From positions 1 through 5,471 of the forward strand of contig JAUWJP010000130.1 in assembly GCA_030607635.1 (NCBI GenBank): a stretch of DNA of 5,471 bases, written 5' to 3'. The translations under genes were made by a program, and so were the position numbers. Origin of the DNA: Candidatus Aminicenantota bacterium. GTDB lineage: Bacteria > Acidobacteriota > Aminicenantia > Aminicenantales > Aminicenantaceae. Shown piece after piece: positions 1 through 5,471 of the stretch (positions are counted from its first letter, which is position 1; each line of letters opens with the position of its first letter). Under the pieces are notes generated by a model. The model was not told where the DNA came from, ran no database searches, and saw only the letters and a program-made list of their open reading frames with translations.

Positions 1-558
1 GACTTTGCTGATGTCAAATCAATCATGAAAGGCATGGGTATGGCCTTTATGGGGACAGGATTAGCATCCGGCGAAAACAGAGCTGTGGATGCTGCCGAAA
101 AGGCAATATCCAGTCCTCTTCTAATTGATACCTCGATCGAGGGAGCTCAAGGAGTCCTTATCAATATAACCGGCGGGAGAGATCTCACTCTTAACGAAGT
201 CTCTAAAGCCTCGCAGCTTATCCACAGCCAGGCTCATCCAGAAGCCAATATCATTTTTGGCACAGTGATCGACGAAAGTATGAAAGAAATGGCCAAAGTT
301 ACTGTCATCGCCACAGGTTTTGGGCTTGCACCGCGGAGGGAAATTACGCCTCAAGCAGACATCTCTTCCCTTGCGCAAGAAGCTCTTTCCCCTAAGGTTA
401 AGAGTGATACACCTCCTTATTTATTCGAGCCAAAGGGAAGCGAGGTTCTCTGGAACAGACCGGCTTGGGAAAAGCAGTGGGAACCTTACGAAACGCCCTC
501 TTTCATCAGAAAAAACAAACAAGCCCCTATGAGGAAAATCCCTCGTGAAATCAGCTGA
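1..558 (+). CDS. ftsZ: Cell division protein FtsZ, C-terminal part (5' truncated by window edge)
   Basis: FtsZ is the tubulin-like GTPase that polymerises at mid-cell into the division ring. The reading frame is open from base 1 and ends with TGA at 556-558, giving 185 residues of the C-terminal half. It opens with DFADVK, the T7 synergy loop; residues 1 and 4 correspond to the catalytic Asp209 and Asp212 of E. coli FtsZ, which complete the GTPase site of the next subunit. Then come [15 protein letters not shown] and AISSPLL, followed by the C-terminal subdomain ([18 protein letters not shown] at about 100-108). A linker of roughly 50 residues leads to [10 protein letters not shown] (about 163-172), the conserved tail peptide that binds FtsA, ZipA or SepF-type partners, and a short basic end. 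The GTP-binding N-terminal half lies outside the window. The first ATG inside (25) is not the start. The gene overlaps hutI by 14 bp. Identification is very secure. Confidence 0.97.
   Translation, partial: DFADVKSIMKGMGMAFMGTGLASGENRAVDAAEKAISSPLLIDTSIEGAQGVLINITGGRDLTLNEVSKASQLIHSQAHPEANIIFGTVIDESMKEMAKVTVIATGFGLAPRREITPQADISSLAQEALSPKVKSDTPPYLFEPKGSEVLWNRPAWEKQWEPYETPSFIRKNKQAPMRKIPREIS
531..535 (+). promoter_or_regulatory. Ribosome binding site of hutI inside ftsZ
   Basis: GAGGA lies within the last codons of ftsZ, 9 nt before a GTG at 545. It supports that GTG as the hutI start even though it overlaps ftsZ. No ATG occurs in the hutI frame before residue 141, so the GTG is the only sensible start. 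Confidence 0.7.
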
Positions 559-1834
559 CCTTGCAGTTGTAAACTGTGAGCAACTTCTTACCTGCAAGGG
601 GCAGATACCTAAGAGAACTGTCGCCCTTCAAGATGTCGGGCTTCTGGAGAAAGCCTGCATCGCTTCATTTAAAGGAAAGATTATTTTTTTGGGAGAGGAG
701 AAAAAATTCAAAAAAGAAGTTCGATTGGAAGAAGATGGCATTTATATCGATGGAACCGGTCTGGTCGCACTTCCGGGCTTTGTTGACTCTCACACACACC
801 TCCCTTTTGCTGGAACAAGGGAGGAAGAATTTGTTCTCCGTATTAAAGGCTACTCGTACCAGGAGTTGGCAAAAAAAGGCTTAGGAATTCAGACAACAGT
901 AAAAGCAACCCGTCAAGCTTCCAAGAAGGAACTCCTCTCCCTTTCTCTTAATCGCCTCGATAATATGCTTCTTTTAGGAACTACGACTGCCGAAGCCAAA
1001 AGCGGCTACGGTTTGAACCTTGAAGACGAAATAAAACAGCTTGAAGCGCTCGGAGAGCTTCGAAAGCTCCATCCAATCGATATCGTTCCCACTTTTATGG
1101 GCGCCCATGAAATCCCAGAAGAATACAGGTCTCGAAAAAACGATTACATCGAGCTTCTCATTCATAAAATCCTACCCGAAGTAAAAGAAAAAAATTTGGC
1201 CGAGTTCTTTGATGTCTTCTGTGAGGAGGGAGTTTTCTCCCTTGATGAGACAAGAAAATTAGTTGGGGCTGCTAAAGCAGCAGGATTTAAAATCAAAATC
1301 CACGCCGATGAATTCTCTCCTTTGGGAGGAGCAAAGCTTGCCGCAGAAGAGGAAGCTACATCTGCTGACCATCTCATCAACATTACCGAGGAAGGAATCC
1401 AGGAACTCGCAAAAAGCCAAACAGCCGCTACCCTGCTCCCTGCAGTCTCTTTCTTTCTCATGCATGAGAAAAAAGCTCCCGCGCGAAAACTCATCGAAGA
1501 AGGTGCCATCGTCGCTTTGGCTACGGATTTTAATCCCGGAAGCTCGATGACAGAATCCATGCTTTTTGTCCTCCAGCTTGCTGTTTTCACCCTGAAGATG
1601 AGCATAGAAGAAGCCATCAATGCCACGACGGCAAATGCTGCCTATGCTCTTACAAAGCATGGAGAGGTGGGAAGTCTTGAAGTCGGAAAAAAAATGGATG
1701 TTGTTTTATGGGACGTTCCCAATTATCCCACCCTTGTCTATCACTTGGGCATTAATCCCTTGAAACATGTCATAAAGAACGGAACGATTGCGGTCAAAGA
1801 TGGAACCATTGTGGTTCAAGAGAGAAAAATTTGA
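545..1834 (+). CDS. hutI: Imidazolonepropionase (HutI)
   Basis: Cytosolic amidohydrolase of histidine degradation: it hydrolyses 4-imidazolone-5-propanoate to N-formimino-L-glutamate. The 429-residue product has the usual family length. Visible motifs in order: N-terminal [29 protein letters not shown] with metal ligands His83 and His85 and substrate-binding Arg92; KSGYG with Tyr155; GAHEIP with His188; KIHADEF with metal ligand His253 and catalytic Glu256; SADHL with His276; ATDFNPGS with metal ligand Asp328 and Asn330; and the closing beta-sandwich KKMDVVLWD. These match the B. subtilis enzyme residues with an offset of 3-4. The usual GGGI loop reads GLGI (112-115). The start is GTG with GAGGA 9 nt upstream, overlapping the end of ftsZ by 14 bp, so the two are probably co-transcribed and translationally coupled. 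No other hut gene (hutH, hutU, ftcD) is in the window. Function is secure; the pairing with ftsZ is odd. Confidence 0.96.
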   Translation: MKSADLAVVNCEQLLTCKGQIPKRTVALQDVGLLEKACIASFKGKIIFLGEEKKFKKEVRLEEDGIYIDGTGLVALPGFVDSHTHLPFAGTREEEFVLRIKGYSYQELAKKGLGIQTTVKATRQASKKELLSLSLNRLDNMLLLGTTTAEAKSGYGLNLEDEIKQLEALGELRKLHPIDIVPTFMGAHEIPEEYRSRKNDYIELLIHKILPEVKEKNLAEFFDVFCEEGVFSLDETRKLVGAAKAAGFKIKIHADEFSPLGGAKLAAEEEATSADHLINITEEGIQELAKSQTAATLLPAVSFFLMHEKKAPARKLIEEGAIVALATDFNPGSSMTESMLFVLQLAVFTLKMSIEEAINATTANAAYALTKHGEVGSLEVGKKMDVVLWDVPNYPTLVYHLGINPLKHVIKNGTIAVKDGTIVVQERKI

Positions 1835-1855
1835 AGGAAGAATTAAACCTCCTTC
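1833..1855 (+). terminator. Weak hairpin at the end of hutI, possible terminator
   Basis: GAAGGAAG and CCTCCTTC can pair across a 7-nt AT-rich loop with one mismatch, starting in the hutI stop codon. No run of T follows directly (a pyrimidine-rich stretch does), so it is a poor intrinsic terminator. It is the only hairpin I see at this gene end. Confidence 0.25.
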
Positions 1856-1882
1856 TCCGCAACCTCCTTTATTTTCCTTGTC

Positions 1883-1961
1883 GGGGTCAGGCCTATCTAT
1901 TGGAGAGAAAAACCCATCAACCTCTGATTTTTCAATCTTCATTTTGATAAGGGCTGACCCC
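1883..1961. repeat. 79-bp inverted-repeat unit with GGGGTCAG ends (REPIN/MITE-like)
   Basis: GGGGTCAGGCC (1883-1893) faces GGGCTGACCCC (1951-1961), whose reverse complement is GGGGTCAGCCC, so 10 of 11 bases pair. The 57-bp spacer is AT-rich with no coding signal. Two short GGGGTCAG motifs in opposite orientation about 80 bp apart is the shape of a REPIN, a non-autonomous unit mobilised by RAYT (Y1) transposases. A fragment of such a transposase lies about 100 bp further on. The assignment to a mobile family is inference; the inverted repeat is directly visible. Confidence 0.6.
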
Positions 1962-2032
1962 ATTTCCTCTGTTCTTTCCTTACAGCCTCATCTGCATATA
2001 CTTATCATTGAGGAAGACAAGGAGGAAGTGAA

Positions 2033-2064
2033 TACAATAGGGGTCATACAATAGGTACAATAGG
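2033..2064. repeat. Three copies of TACAATAGG
   Basis: TACAATAGG occurs at 2033-2041, 2047-2055 and 2056-2064; the last two abut and the first is separated by 5 bp (GGTCA). Each copy sits next to a GGG(G/A)TCA-type motif or its remnant. It looks like local duplication at the end of the transposase-associated repeat. Confidence 0.7.
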
Positions 2065-2213
2065 GATCAGGTCTTGTTTTTTGCCTTTTTTGCGATTCTA
2101 CTTACGCAAGAATAATGCAATCCTACAAACTTACCTACATCTTCTAAGCTATACCTCCACCGGTTAATAGCGATTGCAATGCCCTCATCCCGTTCTTTCC
2201 AGACCTGGCCCCC
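2063..2213. mobile_element. Possible 151-bp deleted RAYT element bounded by imperfect inverted repeats
   Basis: GGGATCAGGTCTTG (2063-2076) and the reverse complement of 2200-2213 (GGGGCCAGGTCTGG) agree at 11 of 14 positions, so the transposase fragment sits between two inverted copies of a GGGGTCAGGTCT-like end. This suggests an internally deleted, MITE-like derivative of a RAYT element that landed immediately behind the kinase-like gene. The outer copy partly overlaps what could be transposase coding sequence, so the boundary is uncertain. Confidence 0.4.
2067..2201 (-). pseudogene. C-terminal HTH fragment of a REP-associated (Y1/IS200-like) transposase
   Basis: The minus strand encodes 44 residues ending in TGA at 2067-2069. 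The core is YSLEDVGKFVGLHYSCVSRI followed by a lysine-rich KKAKNKT tail. This is the DnaA-C-like helix-turn-helix found at the C-terminus of many Y1 (RAYT-type) transposases, which typically end in a similar basic tail running into the element's terminal repeat. Here the stop codon indeed lies in GACCTGATCCC, a variant of the GACCTGACCCC repeat. The catalytic N-terminal domain (HUH motif, Tyr) is absent and there is no start codon or RBS, so this is a remnant. It directly follows the stop of the kinase-like gene in the same frame, with 15 nt between. Motif recognition is from memory of the family; no search was run. Confidence 0.65.
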
Positions 2214-2216
2214 AAA

Positions 2217-3332
2217 TCAATATGTTGCTTTATAAATTATGGCTTCTCGATGACCCGATATAATCTTAAAATAGTCATTTAACAGGCAATCAACTGCTTT
2301 ATCCCCTGTATCCACTAATAAAGGACGACCATATAAGGAATTTATTTTATGCTTTGTAGCTACTATGATTATATTGTCCTTCCCAACTTGTTTAATGACT
2401 TCCGGGCTTATTTGCTGATTCCCTCTTCCGAATAGATAGCCCTGGCCGCCGATTGGTGTAATGATTAGCTTAGTTTTTTTCCCTTTAATTTTCTCGAGTA
2501 AATCTGCCTCATTCAAATCTTTTCCGACAAGCTTTTTCCTATGAATAAGGTCTATTCCTAATAAGGTATCATTCAGATTGAGTTTTTCCATTATTGACCT
2601 GGTAGTGGTTCCGGGTCCGACGATATAATAAAACTCATCGGACATATTTTCTGTAACGTCATGCGCGATTGCTTCCTGAGAATATTGTTCACTAACAGGA
2701 CTCCCTGCTTTTACTCTCTGAAGGTATCTTCTTTCAAAGGGTATTTTTAAATACCCGTATAATTTAGCTCGTAATCTTCCTTTTCTATAATCCTCTTCGT
2801 CAATGTCCATCACTTCGGCTTCCAGGATATTTTTTGCCTTGCCCTGAAGGAATAAAAGGGCCAACTCCCCTGCCCTCACTGGATTACAGGCATACACAGC
2901 AGAATGAATCTTAACTCCCGCAGGTATCCCCAAAACTACCATTGAATCGCCAACCGCACTGTATATATCTCTCGCCGTCCCGTCTCCACCGGCAAAAAGC
3001 AGCAGATCTACTCCTATATCCAGCATTTCTTTGGCCGCTTTTCTGGTATCTGAGGCAGTAGTCGCGGTGCCTGTTATGGTCCCGATGATATTAGGAGAAA
3101 AGCCACACCGAATGGCTGCTTTTTCGCCCATTTTGCCTGGATAAGTTATTAATTCTATATTATTTTTGAGTGACTCAAGTATTTTGAGGGCTTCTTTCGT
3201 ACGATTCTGAGATTGAGGTTTTGCTCCCAGCTCTACAGCCTTTTCCAGAATATCTGAACCATCTGTCCCCTTCAGACCAACGCGCCCACCCATTCCAGCG
3301 ATCGGATTGACAATCAGCCCTAATTTTTTCAA
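2217..3332 (-). CDS. ATP-NAD kinase-like protein (COG3199/AcoX family)
   Basis: The product is probably a cytosolic kinase of the NAD-kinase/diacylglycerol-kinase fold, predicted to phosphorylate NAD or a related molecule with ATP or polyphosphate; the true substrate of this family is poorly established. Seen in the 371-residue product: N-terminal [10 protein letters not shown] (about 7-16), [10 protein letters not shown] (91-100), the nucleotide-binding [10 protein letters not shown] centred on GGDGT (115-119), [17 protein letters not shown] (135-151), GPGTTTRSI (239-247), and the C-terminal [17 protein letters not shown] (294-310) and LLVDTGD (338-344) blocks typical of this long NAD-kinase-like group rather than classical NadK. 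I chose the TTG at 3330-3332 because GAGG lies 10 nt upstream and the product then opens [14 protein letters not shown] at 3339-3341 would add three residues. It follows gcvPB by 16 nt, so it is the third gene of that operon. The stop TGA is at 2217-2219. Confidence 0.88.
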   Translation of the reverse strand: MKKLGLIVNPIAGMGGRVGLKGTDGSDILEKAVELGAKPQSQNRTKEALKILESLKNNIELITYPGKMGEKAAIRCGFSPNIIGTITGTATTASDTRKAAKEMLDIGVDLLLFAGGDGTARDIYSAVGDSMVVLGIPAGVKIHSAVYACNPVRAGELALLFLQGKAKNILEAEVMDIDEEDYRKGRLRAKLYGYLKIPFERRYLQRVKAGSPVSEQYSQEAIAHDVTENMSDEFYYIVGPGTTTRSIMEKLNLNDTLLGIDLIHRKKLVGKDLNEADLLEKIKGKKTKLIITPIGGQGYLFGRGNQQISPEVIKQVGKDNIIIVATKHKINSLYGRPLLVDTGDKAVDCLLNDYFKIISGHREAIIYKATY

Positions 3333-3342
3333 ATGCGACAAG

Positions 3343-3346
3343 CCTC
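3343..3346 (-). promoter_or_regulatory. Ribosome binding site deciding the start of the kinase-like gene
   Basis: On the minus strand GAGG lies between the gcvPB stop and the next gene. It is 10 nt before TTG 3330-3332 but only 1 nt before TTG 3339-3341. The upstream TTG could only use AAAGGA at 3355-3360, 13 nt away. The downstream TTG is therefore favoured. Confidence 0.5.
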
Positions 3347-3348
3347 GG

Positions 3349-4908
3349 TTATTTTCCTTTGTGTTTTTTTAGGTAAGCCCTCCAGGTTATCGCCCACTTT
3401 TCAGGATCATCTAAAGTACTGTGATCAATCTTGTGGACAACACTGTTGTACGGCGCGTTTTTCACCTTTTCAGGATCTTCGTATGCTTCGGCAACGATTT
3501 TCTCCAGACCGGCGATATATTCATCAATCTCATCCTTGGAGTAAGATTCAGTCGGCTCAATCGTGAACGGTTCTGGAACTATGAACGGATGATGGCTTGA
3601 CCATAAATGGAAACCAAAATCAGCCATCCTGCACGTCACATCTTCTGTGGTTACTCCTGTCTCTTTGGTGAGTGTCTCCCAGCTATACCTCACCTGCTCT
3701 ATACGATGTCTTCCTCTGGCATAAGGCGCACTAGCGCCTTTTATCTTCTTTATTTTCTTTAAAATATAATTATTGTTTAATACAGCCACGCTTGCAGCTT
3801 CTTTAAGTCCTTCAGCTCCCAAGCTCATTATCCATGAATATGCTCTTAAAACGGCAGGGAAAACTCCGTAGAATGCTCTTACTTTACCAATCGTGTTAGG
3901 AAGATTGTAATTTAAAAAGTATCTATCACCATCAAATTCCACTGTCGGGACCGGCAAATAGCTTATAAGCTCTTCTGTTACGCCGAGTGCTCCTGTTGCA
4001 GGTCCACCACAGCCATGGGGAGAAGAAAAGGTTTTGTGCAGATTAAAGAAACAAAGATCAAAACCAGCTTCATTGGCTCTTGTGATGCCTAATATTCCGT
4101 TTGCATTGGCCTGGTCATATCCGCATAATCCTCCTGCCTCATGAACTATGTTAACAAACTCTGCTATTTTAGGATTGAAAATCCCCGTATCCTCCGGATT
4201 CGTTATTAATAATCCTGCAGTCCGCTCTGAAACCGCTTTTTTCAGAGCCTCAACATCAGGCAGCCCGTCTTCATTTTGATAGAGGGTAATCACTTTATAT
4301 ACTTTTACAGCCGCCGCCGCAGCATCTGAAGGATGAGAGAATATTGTGGTAATTATCTCATCTCGCTTATCTGTTTCTCCGCGGGAGTGGTGATAAGCGT
4401 GGATGATGGAAGCCATAGCAAGAATAGCCGAAGCACCTCCTCCAGGCTGCATGGTAAATTTTCTCATTCCTGAAATCTCCTGGAGGAATGCATCCAATTT
4501 GTACATTATTTCGAGCGCGCCTTGAGCAGTATTCTCATCCTGCAGGGGATGAAGTTCTGCAACTTTAGGTGAGCGGGCAAAAATCTCGTTAATTTTTGGG
4601 TTGTATTTCATCGTGCAGGTTCCCTGCCCTAGATCAATGTTTAAATCTGCTCCAAGACATTGCTGAGACAGGCGAATGAAATGTTTTAACACTCTCATCT
4701 GAGATATTTCAGGAAGCGCAGGAGCTTCTTTTCTTGCCATGTTTTCTGGCAATTTAGATATTCCATCACCGACCGTTTCTTCGATTTCTTTTTCTACCTC
4801 AGGGATTGCAATGCCTCTTTCTCCTTCTGTGTTTAATTCAAAAATTATTGGCTCATCCCATTTGGCTTGATGGAAATTTTTTACTTTAGTTTTTTTATCC
4901 ATACTCAT
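3349..4908 (-). CDS. gcvPB: Glycine dehydrogenase (decarboxylating) subunit 2-like protein (P-protein beta), divergent
   Basis: PLP-dependent fold-type I subunit which, with GcvPA, forms the P-protein of the glycine cleavage system: it decarboxylates glycine and passes aminomethyl to the lipoyl arm of GcvH. The 519-residue product carries [13 protein letters not shown] (96-108), [13 protein letters not shown], the PLP-ring histidine position (His192 in FSHPSD), Asp265 in YDQAN (partner of the PLP nitrogen), the Schiff-base Lys292 in [21 protein letters not shown] (430-434) and IEPTES (450-455). Several canonical stretches are altered: AHGTNPASA reads SHPSDAAAA, QPxxGAxGE reads [14 protein letters not shown] reads YDQAN, and the C-terminal HEFV block is replaced. 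It may thus belong to a separate P-protein-like clade. I chose ATG 4906-4908, 7 nt from GGAAGGG; a TTG at 4914 would add two residues. Lies 58 nt behind gcvPA. Confidence 0.9.
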   Translation of the reverse strand: MSMDKKTKVKNFHQAKWDEPIIFELNTEGERGIAIPEVEKEIEETVGDGISKLPENMARKEAPALPEISQMRVLKHFIRLSQQCLGADLNIDLGQGTCTMKYNPKINEIFARSPKVAELHPLQDENTAQGALEIMYKLDAFLQEISGMRKFTMQPGGGASAILAMASIIHAYHHSRGETDKRDEIITTIFSHPSDAAAAAVKVYKVITLYQNEDGLPDVEALKKAVSERTAGLLITNPEDTGIFNPKIAEFVNIVHEAGGLCGYDQANANGILGITRANEAGFDLCFFNLHKTFSSPHGCGGPATGALGVTEELISYLPVPTVEFDGDRYFLNYNLPNTIGKVRAFYGVFPAVLRAYSWIMSLGAEGLKEAASVAVLNNNYILKKIKKIKGASAPYARGRHRIEQVRYSWETLTKETGVTTEDVTCRMADFGFHLWSSHHPFIVPEPFTIEPTESYSKDEIDEYIAGLEKIVAEAYEDPEKVKNAPYNSVVHKIDHSTLDDPEKWAITWRAYLKKHKGK

Positions 4909-4914
4909 GGTCAA

Positions 4915-4925
4915 TCCCTTCCTTT
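4915..4925 (-). promoter_or_regulatory. Strong ribosome binding site of gcvPB
   Basis: AAAGGAAGGGA on the minus strand. The GGAAGGG core is 7 nt from ATG 4906-4908 and only 1 nt from the TTG at 4912-4914, so the ATG is favoured. A second ATG at 4900-4902 is also in frame. Confidence 0.65.
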
Positions 4926-4950
4926 CTTAAGATATCCAATCTTATGATAT
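4926..4950. repeat. Short direct repeat between gcvPA and gcvPB
   Basis: CTTAAGATAT (4926-4935) and CTTATGATAT (4941-4950) differ at one base and are 15 bp apart, in the 58-bp gap just before the gcvPB ribosome binding site. It could be a regulator site or chance in AT-rich DNA; no promoter with sensible spacing is visible with it. Confidence 0.3.
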
Positions 4951-4966
4951 TCAAAGTTTTCAACCT

Positions 4967-5471
4967 CTATCCTAAACAATCTTTCAAGGCCTGAACCAGG
5001 CTATCAATATCTTCCCTGGTGTGAACCTCAGTCACGCAATAAAGCGCGCTATTTCCCAGTTCAGGAAATTCCCTGGAAAGGTCTTTGCCTCCGAAGATAC
5101 CCTGCTTCAGCAGCGATTTATTAATATCTTCGACCTTCATGCCTGTATCCTTGAAGCTGACTACAAACTCTTTAAAATGGGGTGAATCGAATAAAGGCGC
5201 TTTGACTCCCTCTATTTCTGCCAGTTTCTTCATGGCATACTGTGACCTTTGCATAATGGTCTTTCCTAATTCCTGCATTCCTTTAGGGCCCATGAGGGAT
5301 AAATACACAGCAGCAGTAATTCCCCATAATGCTGCGTGAGTCCCTACAAATTCTTTGCCCTCCTCCCTGACTGCGAAGGATGTTCTGTCATAGGCCACAT
5401 CACCAAACCCGTATTCACCTTCAACAGATGTTTTTGTAATCCCGAACAGGCGAGACGGGTATTCCATCACA
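4967..5471 (-). CDS. gcvPA: Glycine dehydrogenase (decarboxylating) subunit 1-like protein (P-protein alpha), C-terminal part
   Basis: Alpha subunit partner of GcvPB in the two-subunit P-protein. Only the last 167 complete codons are inside; the frame stays open to the right edge, while family members are usually about 450 residues, so roughly 280 are missing. Seen: YPSRLFG (about 4-10, the RMPGRLVG position), the REEGKEFVGTHAALWG block (about 35-50), AVYLSLMGPKGMQELG, FKEFVVSF, GIFGGKDLS, FPELGNSALYCVTEVHTREDID and a terminal DSLVQALKD helix. The end is very close to ordinary GcvPA. However the highly conserved RREKATSNICTNQAL segment of canonical GcvPA is replaced by EEGKEFVGTHAALWG. That matches the divergence of the neighbouring gcvPB, and the two probably co-evolved. 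The first in-window codon is GTG but is internal. Stop is TAG at 4967-4969. Confidence 0.88.
   Translation of the reverse strand, partial: VMEYPSRLFGITKTSVEGEYGFGDVAYDRTSFAVREEGKEFVGTHAALWGITAAVYLSLMGPKGMQELGKTIMQRSQYAMKKLAEIEGVKAPLFDSPHFKEFVVSFKDTGMKVEDINKSLLKQGIFGGKDLSREFPELGNSALYCVTEVHTREDIDSLVQALKDCLG

Larger units (their letters stand above)
1835..2216. other. Non-coding spacer between convergent operons holding mobile-element debris
   Basis: This 382-bp spacer separates the ends of hutI and the minus-strand operon. It holds a weak hairpin at the hutI end, a 79-bp inverted-repeat unit, a pyrimidine/purine-rich stretch (about 1962-2030) in which I see nothing, a triplicated 9-mer and the tail of a transposase gene. 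GGGGTCA or a near variant occurs at 1883 (+), 1961 (-), 2040 (+) and 2063 (+, GGGATCAGG). No intact gene is supported. Confidence 0.7.

Noticed and set aside
1162..1626. Long open frame on the minus strand inside hutI (154 codons)
   Set aside because: It is antisense to an intact hutI with all catalytic residues, its translation is low-complexity Ser/Ala-rich, and I recognise no domain or RBS.
1706..1963. Minus-strand frame through the 79-bp inverted-repeat unit
   Set aside because: It runs into the antisense of hutI and has no recognisable protein content; the repeat explains the sequence.
1788..2054. Plus-strand frame across the hutI end containing ILIIEEDKEE, resembling the start of a response regulator
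   Set aside because: The likeness covers only about ten residues, the frame runs through the repeat cluster, lacks an RBS and stops soon after.
1835..2216. CRISPR array or RNA gene in the repeat-bearing spacer
   Set aside because: The repeats are 9-14 bp with irregular spacing and inverted orientation; no tRNA cloverleaf or rRNA-like sequence is visible.
3333..3566. Plus-strand frame over the gcvPB 3' end
   Set aside because: Shadow of a well-supported gene on the other strand; no family likeness.
4909..4966. Riboswitch or independent promoter between gcvPA and gcvPB
   Set aside because: The gap is only 58 nt, too short for a tandem glycine riboswitch. TTGAAA/TATCTT-like boxes are present but with wrong spacing.

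Overview
The window looks like a piece of chromosome from an uncultured or little-studied anaerobic bacterium of moderate GC. FtsZ places it in Bacteria. The split P-protein genes (gcvPA and gcvPB separate) are typical of anaerobes, thermophiles and many candidate phyla. The non-coding part carries GGGGTCAGG-type repeats of the kind found with REP-associated (Y1) transposases. I cannot name a phylum from the sequence alone. Five protein-coding genes are supported, two of them cut by the window edges.

Layout. Positions 1-558 (+) hold the 3' part of ftsZ, entering exactly at the catalytic T7 loop. It overlaps by 14 bp with hutI (545-1834, +), a complete imidazolonepropionase with all expected metal and substrate residues. 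Positions 1835-2216 carry no intact gene but a cluster of mobile-element debris. This comprises a 79-bp inverted-repeat unit (1883-1961), a tandem triplet of TACAATAGG (2033-2064) and, on the minus strand, the C-terminal HTH fragment of a RAYT/Y1-type transposase (2067-2201) framed by imperfect inverted repeats. The right half is a minus-strand operon read from the right edge leftwards: gcvPA-like (4967-5471, 3' end only), gcvPB-like (3349-4908) and a COG3199/AcoX-type ATP-NAD kinase-like gene (2217-3332). The two gene blocks converge on the repeat-bearing spacer.

How the genes may work together. HutI makes N-formimino-glutamate during histidine breakdown, which in many bacteria feeds a one-carbon unit to tetrahydrofolate. 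The glycine cleavage P-protein also leads to a tetrahydrofolate one-carbon unit and NADH. The NAD-kinase-like protein would act on the nicotinamide cofactor pool. That link is inference. The most notable point is that both P-protein subunits depart from the canonical signature motifs while keeping the PLP lysine. They may be a divergent glycine cleavage clade or a relative with another substrate. The other point worth following is the repeat and transposase debris between the operons.
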